Source: Gammaproteobacteria bacterium
Lineage (GTDB): Bacteria > Pseudomonadota > Gammaproteobacteria > Tenderiales > Tenderiaceae
DNA length: 52,550 nt
Direction: 5' to 3'
Assembly: GCA_024277755.1 (NCBI GenBank)
Contig: JAJRUN010000082.1
Span: 1-52,550, forward strand
Both the position numbers and the translations under genes were made by a program. The notes beneath the pieces were generated by a model, which saw only the letters and a program-made list of their open reading frames with translations, was not told where the DNA came from and ran no database searches. This document shows, one piece after another, positions 33,772-42,718 of the stretch. Within the stretch, counting starts at the first letter, position 1. Each line of letters starts with the position of its first letter.

Positions 33772-36700
33772 TCAATCACTCCCCATAACACTAAGAATCA
33801 CCTCAGCCAGTTTTCGGTTATTTGTATTTGATTTAACCAATACGGCACTGACCTTGTTTTCATACTCCTCAGTAACATCCTGAGCAGAGAAAATAATTAC
33901 CCGTGGCGGCTTTATGCGAAGTTCAATTGTTTCAAGCAGATCCAAACCTGAGCCATCAGGCAGGCCAATATCGAGCAAGACCAAATCAAAATCCTCATTA
34001 TTCATGGCATTTTTTGAGGCTGAGACAGACGTTGTCCATGTCAGTTCACAATGGTCCTGAAGCATTGTTTTAACGATAGAGTGAACATCAGGATCATCTT
34101 CCACATGCAATACACGAGGCATTCTATTTGTCCCTGCCGCTTGCCGAACAGCATCAACCAGGCGTTGTTGATCGATAGGTTTGGATAGCCAGTCAACTAC
34201 CCCCATCGCACCGCCATTTAGCGCCTTCCTGGTTTCATCCGCGACAGCTGAAACCACTACCACCGGAATATTGTGCAGCTCTGCATCTTGACGCAGCTCT
34301 TTGAGGAAACTCCCCCCCCCCTCGCCTGGCAATTGCAAATCCAGCGTTATGGCACGATACTGGTTCGGTGTCTGTTTCAGCATTTTACGTGCCTGATCCA
34401 CATCATAGGCAATATCACAATTGTGGCCTGTTTCGGCCATCATGCGTTGCATCAATGCTGCTACATCCGGATCATCCTCGACTATCAAAACACTGGCATG
34501 ATGTCCCAGTGCCAATTTACGGGGCAGGGATTCATTATTTTGATTGGTGGATTTTGACATCCCGGGCAATTCAATAAAGAATGTTGTCCCTATGCCTTCA
34601 CGGCTAACGAAATCTATCTGTCCGCCATGTTTTTCGACGATAATTTTGGAGATACTTAAGCCCAAACCCGTACCACCCTTTTGTCGAGTGTCGGATGAAT
34701 CAGACTGGGTAAACTTCTCAAAAATTTTGTCATGAAAATCAGTGGGTATACCTGGACCATTATCCGTCACTGAGATTCTTACACGCTCACCATGCATGGC
34801 AACATTGATTTCAACCGTATCGTTCCGGGGTGAAAATTTAGCCGCATTCGATAACAAGTTAGCCATCACCTGCATCAAGCGGTCTCTATCTGCAAACACA
34901 CAAGCATCGTCAACCAGGCTTTTAAGTACAAAACAAACCCCAAACTGCTCACCATAGCTACGGTTATCTTCAACAACCCGTTCAAGAAATGCTGTCACAT
35001 CCATGCTATGAAACTTAAATGCCATTTGACCTGATTCTATCTTTTGAATATCAAGAATATCGTTAATCAGCAACAATAAACGCTCGGTATTATTACTGGC
35101 GATATTAAGCATCTCGCTGACGGGCGCTGACAACTCCCCCATAGCCCCGCCAGTCACCAGGCCAAGTGAGCCACGTATAGATGTCAAAGGTGTTCTAAGC
35201 TCATGACTCACCGTTGACACAAACTCATTCTTCATTTTATCTATACGTTTGCGCTCCGTGATATCACGTAATACACCTACAAATCCACGCTTGCCACCAC
35301 GCCTAATAGGGGCCACATTAAGTTCAAGAGGAAACTGGCTGCCATCTTTTCTACAACCCACAAGGTCACGACTGAGATTTATAATACGTGGGGATGTCAA
35401 TGTTGAATTGTTCGTATATTGATGATGTGAAAACCGTTCACTTTCAGGCAACAGTATAGAAACATTCTCGCCTATAATTTCTTTTTCCTGATAGCCAAAG
35501 ATCAACTCAGCGGCTGGATTAAAGCTTCTAATTTCACCCTTTTCGTTAATTGTAATGACCGCATCTGCAATCGTTTCCAACACTGTACGTTGATAAAGTT
35601 CACTCTTTTCAAGTGATGCTGTCCGCTCACTCACCAAGGACTCAAGATTTTCATTCAACTGAGCAAGATTTGTGCGCGATTCTTCAACCTGCTGAGTCAT
35701 GCTATCGAAGGCACGCGCTAAAATACCGATTTCATCATGCTGGTTGACTGGCAGAATTGTTTGCGATTGTCGTTGATGAGAAAAGTCATCAACAGCCTGG
35801 GTTATCAGCTTGATTGGTCGGCTCATGCGAATGGATAGCAATACACCAATAAGGGCGGCAAACACTGTGAGAAGAACTGCCCAGCCGATAATTTCATTCA
35901 AAAAGGATGTGTTCTCGGCAACAATAGCACTGTAAGGTTGGCTGATGACTACGGCGATAAATCGCTCTGAGCGGGTTGGATCAAAATTAATTTTTGTAAA
36001 GCCGGCAACTAACTTACCACCTGTTTGTTCTGGAAATAGCGTTAAATTTTGTTCCTTGTTGTCAGGCAGAAACAAACGCGCCATAAGCGGTATATCTTCC
36101 TGAACCCTGTATTTCTTGCCCAGATCAAAGCCATAGGTTTTAGTGCTATCCGGGTGTAACAGATAGCCACCATGATCATTGGTGATGTAAACATCACGAC
36201 CATTACCATGAATTTGTTGTTGTATCTTGCGTAATTCATTGCCAACCTCAGCGGTAAGCGCAACAAGCCCAGCCAGATTTCCTGTTAATTCATCATATAT
36301 AGGAGTGGCACTGCGGAGTACCTCTTGGTGTGGCACAACGACCTTGCCGTGTTCACGGTTAAGATTAATATCGGAAAGATAGATAGACCCAAGCGGAAGC
36401 ATTAATGCTTCCTGCACATATTTTCGCTGCGATTTATCCTGCAAGTCAAAAACAGTCACCTGCCCATCGTTACGACCAACATGGACAATTTCATGTCCCT
36501 GAGTATTTATAAAACGAATGCTAAGATAGTTGGGTTTACTATTGAGCTGAGCGATATAAACCTCCTCTAACTCGTGCTGCCAATATTTGCCATCAACATT
36601 ATGACTAGCGTCAAAACCATCATTATTGGTTGCTCGCAATATGCCTTGAATGGGGGAAACACTTGCTAGAAAAGTGACATCTTCATTTTGAGATATAATA

Positions 36701-36873
36701 TGTGCATGAAGCTGATCACCTTCATCTTTGATCTTTTCAGCGATATCAGACAATGCATTTTTGACCAATATTTCAGATGTTTTTACATAAAACAAACTAC
36801 CAATAACACCAACACTGCCCAGCACCAGCAGAATTGATATCAGACTAAATTTGTATGCTAGAGGTAATCTCAT
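33772..36873 (-). CDS. Membrane hybrid sensor kinase: Cache-like sensor, HAMP, PAS, kinase, two receivers
   Basis: A 1033-residue protein: membrane helix about 9-30, a periplasmic Cache-like sensor 31-325, helix 328-350, HAMP 351-400, PAS 425-540, HisKA with phospho-His557 in SHELRTPLTSIRGS, ATPase domain with N677 region (NLLSNAAKF), DNGPGIP and GGTGLGLS, receiver 1 at 795-905 (Asp845 in LDLQLPG) and receiver 2 at 920-1030 (Asp968 in LLDIGLPDGSG). Both receivers keep the phospho-acceptor Asp and Lys (SKP; in receiver 2 LVKS). It is the last gene of a four-gene signalling operon, 27 bases after the PhnD-like gene, which could supply the ligand-bearing protein for the sensor domain. It has no transcription factor domain. 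Confidence 0.92.
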   Translation of the reverse strand: MRLPLAYKFSLISILLVLGSVGVIGSLFYVKTSEILVKNALSDIAEKIKDEGDQLHAHIISQNEDVTFLASVSPIQGILRATNNDGFDASHNVDGKYWQHELEEVYIAQLNSKPNYLSIRFINTQGHEIVHVGRNDGQVTVFDLQDKSQRKYVQEALMLPLGSIYLSDINLNREHGKVVVPHQEVLRSATPIYDELTGNLAGLVALTAEVGNELRKIQQQIHGNGRDVYITNDHGGYLLHPDSTKTYGFDLGKKYRVQEDIPLMARLFLPDNKEQNLTLFPEQTGGKLVAGFTKINFDPTRSERFIAVVISQPYSAIVAENTSFLNEIIGWAVLLTVFAALIGVLLSIRMSRPIKLITQAVDDFSHQRQSQTILPVNQHDEIGILARAFDSMTQQVEESRTNLAQLNENLESLVSERTASLEKSELYQRTVLETIADAVITINEKGEIRSFNPAAELIFGYQEKEIIGENVSILLPESERFSHHQYTNNSTLTSPRIINLSRDLVGCRKDGSQFPLELNVAPIRRGGKRGFVGVLRDITERKRIDKMKNEFVSTVSHELRTPLTSIRGSLGLVTGGAMGELSAPVSEMLNIASNNTERLLLLINDILDIQKIESGQMAFKFHSMDVTAFLERVVEDNRSYGEQFGVCFVLKSLVDDACVFADRDRLMQVMANLLSNAAKFSPRNDTVEINVAMHGERVRISVTDNGPGIPTDFHDKIFEKFTQSDSSDTRQKGGTGLGLSISKIIVEKHGGQIDFVSREGIGTTFFIELPGMSKSTNQNNESLPRKLALGHHASVLIVEDDPDVAALMQRMMAETGHNCDIAYDVDQARKMLKQTPNQYRAITLDLQLPGEGGGSFLKELRQDAELHNIPVVVVSAVADETRKALNGGAMGVVDWLSKPIDQQRLVDAVRQAAGTNRMPRVLHVEDDPDVHSIVKTMLQDHCELTWTTSVSASKNAMNNEDFDLVLLDIGLPDGSGLDLLETIELRIKPPRVIIFSAQDVTEEYENKVSAVLVKSNTNNRKLAEVILSVMGSD
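34312..34321 (-). repeat. G10 homopolymer tract inside the hybrid kinase gene
   Basis: Ten consecutive C on the plus strand (G on the coding strand) encode the Gly-Gly-Gly run after PGE in receiver 1 of the hybrid kinase. Slippage by one base would shift the frame at about residue 852 and remove the rest of receiver 1 and all of receiver 2. Confidence 0.9.
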
Positions 36874-36900
36874 AAGACACCCTGACGGGCTGTTTTATCA

Positions 36901-37800
36901 TTAGTTTTCAAACGATCCTACCTCAAGCTTTCGCAGTAACTCTTCTACCGCAGTATAGTCAAGTGGCTCTATCCAGCCGACATATTTTCCCGCATGCGCC
37001 ACAACACCAGCTTCAGGCAGGTCAAGTAAGGCTTGCTTAATCTCTCCTGTTGTTACTGTCGATTTTAACGACACAAAAGTCCATTCTGGATACAAAGGCG
37101 TGCTCAAAAAAAATGGAAAACCATCTATGTCCTTATTGTTAAGGATACGAAAATAACGTAGATCAATTTTTCCTGCTGATTCCATTCGCTCTAACTGATC
37201 CGTTCGAACAACGCCAACATCAGCAAGTCCGTCTCGAACCGCATAGACCACCTCGTCCTGCAATCCATCCGCAAACAGTAATTCAGAAAAATCATGCTGG
37301 GGATTAATCCCATTTTCAAGCATTTCAGCCCAGGCCACACGCCAGCCACCAAAGGCGACGTCAGAAACCGCCATTACACGTTTGTCCTTTAAGTCTGTAA
37401 GACTGATAATGTCATCGTTTTTTGCATGAGTGAAAATAACTGAGCCAAAATATCTCTGTGCCGTATCTGCACGCCGGTTATTCAATGCGACTAGCGCTGA
37501 AGCTCCATATTGCTGTTTCAATTCAATATATGAAGCTGGATTGGTAATCACAAAATCAAACTCGCCCTTTGCCGCCAACATGTTTATCTCCTTTAGGCTG
37601 ACAACAGGTTTAAGCGTAAAGGTGTGGGCGGAAACCCTATCAGTAAGATAATCCACCGTTGGCTGCCATTGCTGGATCGCATCAGCAACACCACTCTTAG
37701 CACGCACTGCCACGAGATATTCATCAGCAACACAGGTGTGGCCAAACAGGCCCATAAACAAGCTTAATCCAGACAGTATTTTATTCAGTTTCATTTGCAT
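36901..37800 (-). CDS. PhnD-like periplasmic binding protein without transporter partners
   Basis: A 299-residue protein with a signal peptide (KILSGLSLFMGLFGHTCVA) and a type II periplasmic-binding fold of the PhnD (phosphate/phosphite/phosphonate) group: YLVAVRAKSGVADAIQQWQPTVDYLTDR, EFDFVITNPASYIELKQQYGA, SVIFTHAKNDDIISLTDLKDKRVMAV, FGGWRVAWAEML, and VVYAVRDGLADVGVVRTDQLE. No permease or ATPase gene is nearby. It lies between the HD-GYP regulator (11-base gap) and the membrane kinase (27-base gap), so it probably acts as a ligand-carrying sensor subunit. The ligand is unknown; oxyanions are only suggested by the family. Confidence 0.87.
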   Translation of the reverse strand: MQMKLNKILSGLSLFMGLFGHTCVADEYLVAVRAKSGVADAIQQWQPTVDYLTDRVSAHTFTLKPVVSLKEINMLAAKGEFDFVITNPASYIELKQQYGASALVALNNRRADTAQRYFGSVIFTHAKNDDIISLTDLKDKRVMAVSDVAFGGWRVAWAEMLENGINPQHDFSELLFADGLQDEVVYAVRDGLADVGVVRTDQLERMESAGKIDLRYFRILNNKDIDGFPFFLSTPLYPEWTFVSLKSTVTTGEIKQALLDLPEAGVVAHAGKYVGWIEPLDYTAVEELLRKLEVGSFEN

Positions 37801-37811
37801 AAAACTATTTT

Positions 37812-38879
37812 TTACTCTGGCTCGGCATATTTTTCCTTGATGGTTACAATTTCAGGCAATAATTCAAGAAAATAATCTACCAATTGTGGCTCAAAATGTT
37901 CACCGCGCTCTTCTTTTATAAGATTTACTGAATCCTCAACTGACCAAGCCTTTTTGTATGGCCTAACCGAAGTTAGCGCATCAAACACATCAGCCAAGGC
38001 ACACACACGGCCAACCAAAGGAATATCCTCACCAGACAGACCATTTGGATAGCCTTTACCATTCCATTTTTCGTGGTGAGTCAAGGCAATTTGATATGCC
38101 ATTTTCATTAAATCAGAATCGTCATCACCTGACAGTATGTCCGCACCAATCTGGGAGTGCGTTTGCATGATTTTCCATTCGTCAGGTTCAAATTTACCTG
38201 GTTTAAGCAAAATATTATCGGCAATACCAATCTTGCCAATATCGTGCATTGGCGCTGCATTCAACAACAAGTCACAGTCATAGTTATTCATGCCAGCAGC
38301 CTTTCCCAACAACGCCGACACTTTACTCATGCGAATGATATGCAGGCCGGTTTCGTTATCGCGATACTCTGCTGCCCTGCCAAGCCGTCTGACAACTTGC
38401 AGGCGTGTATCATGCAACTCTTTAGTACGCTCCTGAACCATCTGTTCAAGAACTTCATTACGATAGCGAACCAGCTTTTGTGCCATATGCACTTTTAATA
38501 AATTATTCACCCTCGATAACAGCTCGTTACTATCAAAAGGTTTGGTGACATAGTCTATGGCGCCGTTATCCAGTGCTTGAATCTTATATTCCTGCGCATG
38601 CTGGGCTGTCAGCATCAAAATAGTGGGCATATCATCTCTGGCAGCCGCCTTCAATTGTGCCATCACTTCATAGCCATCCATATAAGGCATATTCAGATCA
38701 AGCAATACCAGATCACTATGATGCTGTTCAAATAAGGCTAATACCTGGCGTGAATCCTGGGTTGATACAATATTGCTATAACCAACATTTTGTAGCAGCC
38801 GAACCAATAACTTGATATTGGTTGCTTCATCATCAACCAGCAGAATACTGGCCTGTTTCTCATCGGTATTTATTGTCAC
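37812..38879 (-). CDS. Response regulator with HD-GYP cyclic-di-GMP phosphodiesterase domain
   Basis: A 355-residue protein: receiver domain 10-128 (DD at 16-17, phospho-acceptor Asp61 in LLDLNMPYMDGY, KPF at 113-115), a coiled linker (about 130-165), and an HD-GYP domain with AEYRDNETGLHIIRMS, MHDIGKIGI (His212, Asp213), THHEKWNGKGYPNGLSG (268-283) and CALADVFDALTSVRPYK. All metal-binding residues of an active phosphodiesterase are present. It would lower cyclic-di-GMP when phosphorylated by one of the flanking hybrid kinases. Gaps of 32 and 11 bases tie it to the operon. Confidence 0.93.
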   Translation of the reverse strand: MTINTDEKQASILLVDDEATNIKLLVRLLQNVGYSNIVSTQDSRQVLALFEQHHSDLVLLDLNMPYMDGYEVMAQLKAAARDDMPTILMLTAQHAQEYKIQALDNGAIDYVTKPFDSNELLSRVNNLLKVHMAQKLVRYRNEVLEQMVQERTKELHDTRLQVVRRLGRAAEYRDNETGLHIIRMSKVSALLGKAAGMNNYDCDLLLNAAPMHDIGKIGIADNILLKPGKFEPDEWKIMQTHSQIGADILSGDDDSDLMKMAYQIALTHHEKWNGKGYPNGLSGEDIPLVGRVCALADVFDALTSVRPYKKAWSVEDSVNLIKEERGEHFEPQLVDYFLELLPEIVTIKEKYAEPE

Positions 38880-38911
38880 TGAATTTATTCTCTATATTAT
38901 CGATATTGAAT

Positions 38912-41900
38912 CTAAAACCCGTCTATCACCTGCAACAGTCTGTCCACGTCAATGGGCTTGGTTATGTAATCATCAAACCCCTCTTTAAAACCTTTTTCTA
39001 TGTCTTTTGGCATGGCGTTAGCACTCACGGCGATCACAGGGGTTTTTCGGGTGGCCGCATCCTGACGCAATAATTTAAGTGCATCTATACCGCTCATTCC
39101 CGGCAAATTAATATCCATAAGAATCAAGTCAGGCTGATGCTGTTTCGCCAGCGCCAATCCCAGAATCGCCTCTGGCGCGCTTAATAATCGAATATTTGGC
39201 TTCAAGGCCAGTATCTGTGCTACCAGCCGCATATTGGCTGGATTGTCTTCAATATAGAGTACGGTGTGTTTATCTTTCACCACATTCATAATCAATGATT
39301 GGCGTATATCCTGCTGCTTGCCATCATCTGATTCCTGCACTTCAGACTGATACGTTGCCAGTTTTGCCCGTGGTATTTCAACCCAAAAATTACTACCTTC
39401 ACCAACAACACTATTAAACCCTATTTCTCCGCCCATCATTTCAACGATATTTTTGGTAATCACCAAACCAATACCTGTACCCTCGATATTGCTTTGCTCA
39501 GCACCAAGCCGGTTAAATACTGTAAATAATTGCGGTTGCAGTTCAATTGGAATCCCTGGCCCTGTATCAGAAACACCTAAGCGTATTTTGTCATCATCGA
39601 CAACATTACAATATATTTGCATACGGCCATTTTTGCTGTTGTACTTCACCGCATTACTAAACAGGTTAAGCAACACTTGCTTAAGCTTGGTTCTATCTGC
39701 CATGACAGCCAAGCCATTTGAACAATATTCAAGTGTTTGGCGCTTTCCATTACAGAAAAAACATATGTCAATGCCGCGTTTATGTGCCATTTGCTTTGTT
39801 AGGGCCAGGCAATCATTAAGTAACTCGGGCACGAAAACAGGTTCGATTGAAATCGTTATGCCTCCGGCCTCTACCTTGCTCAGGTCCAACACCTCGTTGA
39901 TAAGCTCAAGTAAGTGATTGCTTGCCTTGAGTATCTCGTTGACATTATCCATTTGCATGTCGGTTAAGCTTTCGCCAGGCGTCATCTGTAATAACTGGCC
40001 AAAACCAATAATGGCATTCATTGGCGTACGCAACTCGTGGCTCATCCTGGATAAAAACTGTGATTTACTTCGATTGGCATTCTCAGCATCTTCCTTGGCC
40101 TGCACCAGTGCCTGACGCACCTGCTTGTCTGAGCTAATATCACGCACAACATAAACAAGCCCACCATCAGCCAAAGCGGACAACGACAAGCTTTGCGGAA
40201 ATTGAGTCCCATCCTGTTTCACACCAACAGTCTCACCACGCCAGAATCCTTCCATTTCAAAATAAGGCATGATCTCTTGATTAAATTTTTGTAGCTCTAT
40301 TTCAGGATACAAGCTCTGCCATTGCCTGCCTATCAATTCATCGGGCACACCAAAACCATAAATATGTGCGTAGGCCGGGTTAAGATAAACATACTCACCT
40401 TCACTATTTAGAATGGCGATACCATCAACTGAACCATCCATAGCAGCCCGGTTTCTTTGCAGATCAAACTGTGCATTTTTAACCTGGGTAACATTCTGAA
40501 CCACTCCCAGCATATGCAAGGCCTGTCCATCAGGACTGCGAACCACATCCCCTCGTTCAAGCAGCCAATGTACTTCGCCGTTATCCCAAACCACTCTGTG
40601 CTCAATTTCGTAATCTACCCCCAGATCAATACAAGCTGTTACGGCATCAATGACCTTTTGTCTGTCATCCGGGTGAATCGCAGCAATAAAGTTTTCATAC
40701 GTTGTTTCGGGTATCGAATCACGATAGCCAAACAATGGCGCAATACGCTCAGACCAATACAGTTCGCCAGTTTTAATATTCCAGTCCCAGGTACCAATAT
40801 TGGCAAAGGTCTGACTGCGCTTTAGTCGCTCTTCACTTGCCCGCAACGCGGTAATATCAGTTCGAGCAGACACATACTGATAGGGTTTTCCTTGCTCATC
40901 CAGAATTGGGACAATAGTTGATTCAACCCAATATTCATCACCATCCTTATTGTAGTTACAAATTACCCCGTGCCAGGCAAGGCCACTGCTAATGGTGTGC
41001 CACAAATCTTTATAAAATGATTCCGGGTGATGTTTTGACTTAAGAACACGGTGGTTTTGGCCCAGTAATTCTGCACGGCTATAACCACTGATCTCACAAA
41101 ATTTATCATTGGCGTAGGTAATATTGCCTGCAACATCAGCAATACTGACAATGGCATGTTGACCAAGAATAATATTGCTATATTCAGTTTTACGCAGGCT
41201 GCGCTTAAGATCACGGTTGAGACGGGTCATCCAGCGCGCGCGTCTAGCCCTGGCAGTAACAGCAGAAACAAGATGGCCAGGGGCAACCGGCTTCGTCAAA
41301 AAGTCATCTCCACCAAGATTCATGGCGTTCAACTGTCGGCTCAGATCAGACTCTGTGGACAAAAACATAATCGGCATCTGAGCCCAGTTATCATCCTGAC
41401 GTATCACCTGCGCCAGCTCAGGACCGCTACAACCGGGCATGTAAACATCCATTAATACCAAATCGGGCTGATATTCCTCCAATACGGTAAGCCCCTCCAG
41501 AGGCTTGTTTAAGGTTCTGACATCCATGCCCGCCTGCTGAAGGATGGTGGCGTAATATTCCAGCAGTTGCTCATCATCATCAATCACAAGAATGTGATAT
41601 GGGCTGGTTTGTATTTGTCGCGTCAGGCCATTAAGCGTTTGAGTTAATGCCACTAGATCAAGTGGTTTACTGAAATAACGAACAGCCCCGGCACGGGCTG
41701 CGGCAAGACGAGCCTCAATATCAGAGCGCACAGAGATAAAGATTACTGGCGGACAAACAGGAAAACGCAGTTTCAGGGCTTCAATCGCTTCAGCTCCGGC
41801 AATGTCACCCTCTGTCAGCACCATGTCCATAACAATTGCGCCAGGCAACTGCTCTTCACACGCGGCTTCAAAATCGGCCAGGCGCGTAAAACAACATAAT

Positions 41901-42394
41901 TGAAAATCATTATGTTCGAGGCAAGCCCTGATCCTGTCAGCTTGCAACACATCATCTTCCAGCAAATAAACCAGATCACTGGTCTCGATATCAGGTTTTG
42001 GCTCAATTTCAGGCGCAAGATAAAAATTTTTGCCAGGATGCCACTGCTGCACAGCCTTACACACCTTAACTAATGCCTTATCAATAACATTAATCAATGC
42101 CGCATCAATCCCAGCAGGCAGCCCATCACCCAAGCCAAGTAAAGGTTTCAGTTCAACTTCCAGCTCACGGGCAGCAGCGCCAACCATGATTGCCCCAAAG
42201 GTGCCTGCTGTGCCGGCCAAACTATGTGCCATACGGTGAAAATCCGAGATTGCTATGTATCCGGTATCACCTTGACGCAATAATAACCATTGCCCTTCAA
42301 GTTGACATAGCCTGTCCGGCAGCTGCTCATAAAACAGCTGTTGCAGCTTTGCCAGCTTTTCCAAGGCTGAACTTTTATCTGATGGTTCCCCCAC
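38912..42394 (-). CDS. Soluble hybrid histidine kinase: Hpt, two receivers, three PAS, kinase, receiver
   Basis: A 1160-residue protein starting at a GTG with GGGGTG just upstream. Order: Hpt-like helix bundle (His57 in HRMAHSLAGTAGTFG), receiver 1 (140-260, Asp190), receiver 2 (265-385, Asp316 in LMDVYMPG), PAS 1-3 (about 405-515, 525-640, 650-755, each followed by a PAC-like segment), HisKA with His786 in SHELRTPMNAIIGF, ATPase (N914; DTGPGIP; GTGIGL), and receiver 3 (1042-1158, Asp1094 in LMDINLPGMSG). No membrane helix is present, so sensing is intracellular. An N-terminal Hpt and paired receivers before the kinase allow a multistep relay within one protein. First gene of the signalling operon. 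Confidence 0.92.
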   Translation of the reverse strand: MGEPSDKSSALEKLAKLQQLFYEQLPDRLCQLEGQWLLLRQGDTGYIAISDFHRMAHSLAGTAGTFGAIMVGAAARELEVELKPLLGLGDGLPAGIDAALINVIDKALVKVCKAVQQWHPGKNFYLAPEIEPKPDIETSDLVYLLEDDVLQADRIRACLEHNDFQLCCFTRLADFEAACEEQLPGAIVMDMVLTEGDIAGAEAIEALKLRFPVCPPVIFISVRSDIEARLAAARAGAVRYFSKPLDLVALTQTLNGLTRQIQTSPYHILVIDDDEQLLEYYATILQQAGMDVRTLNKPLEGLTVLEEYQPDLVLMDVYMPGCSGPELAQVIRQDDNWAQMPIMFLSTESDLSRQLNAMNLGGDDFLTKPVAPGHLVSAVTARARRARWMTRLNRDLKRSLRKTEYSNIILGQHAIVSIADVAGNITYANDKFCEISGYSRAELLGQNHRVLKSKHHPESFYKDLWHTISSGLAWHGVICNYNKDGDEYWVESTIVPILDEQGKPYQYVSARTDITALRASEERLKRSQTFANIGTWDWNIKTGELYWSERIAPLFGYRDSIPETTYENFIAAIHPDDRQKVIDAVTACIDLGVDYEIEHRVVWDNGEVHWLLERGDVVRSPDGQALHMLGVVQNVTQVKNAQFDLQRNRAAMDGSVDGIAILNSEGEYVYLNPAYAHIYGFGVPDELIGRQWQSLYPEIELQKFNQEIMPYFEMEGFWRGETVGVKQDGTQFPQSLSLSALADGGLVYVVRDISSDKQVRQALVQAKEDAENANRSKSQFLSRMSHELRTPMNAIIGFGQLLQMTPGESLTDMQMDNVNEILKASNHLLELINEVLDLSKVEAGGITISIEPVFVPELLNDCLALTKQMAHKRGIDICFFCNGKRQTLEYCSNGLAVMADRTKLKQVLLNLFSNAVKYNSKNGRMQIYCNVVDDDKIRLGVSDTGPGIPIELQPQLFTVFNRLGAEQSNIEGTGIGLVITKNIVEMMGGEIGFNSVVGEGSNFWVEIPRAKLATYQSEVQESDDGKQQDIRQSLIMNVVKDKHTVLYIEDNPANMRLVAQILALKPNIRLLSAPEAILGLALAKQHQPDLILMDINLPGMSGIDALKLLRQDAATRKTPVIAVSANAMPKDIEKGFKEGFDDYITKPIDVDRLLQVIDGF

Positions 42395-42718
42395 ACATCA
42401 CCCCGATTGTCATGCTGCCATTCGAAATGTTACCAGACCACTCAAACATCACCGGATGACACAAGCCTTTATCTTAAAATAATCAGTAACTTACCTATAT
42501 TTACCACGAAAACAAAGGCGATTAATGTTTTACAATCAACAATTTCTACATCGACACAACTGACAACATCATTAGCCAGGCAAATGCCAAGCCGGCAATT
42601 AAGGGTTAAAGGCAAAAAAACAGAAATAAAAAAGCTTTTGGCGGGGATTTACACACAGCCGCTTCCGTTGGTTTATTTTCATTTTCCTGTCAATAGGAAG
42701 CGTACTGTATAAATTTTT
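42395..42718. other. Intergenic region between nasA and the signalling operon
   Basis: This 324-base A/T-rich stretch separates two minus-strand units. It must hold the promoter of the signalling operon, but no convincing -35/-10 pair was found by eye. GCTTCC and GGAAGC (about 42660-42705) form a 6-bp inverted repeat with a long centre downstream of nasA, too weak to call a terminator. Confidence 0.4.
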
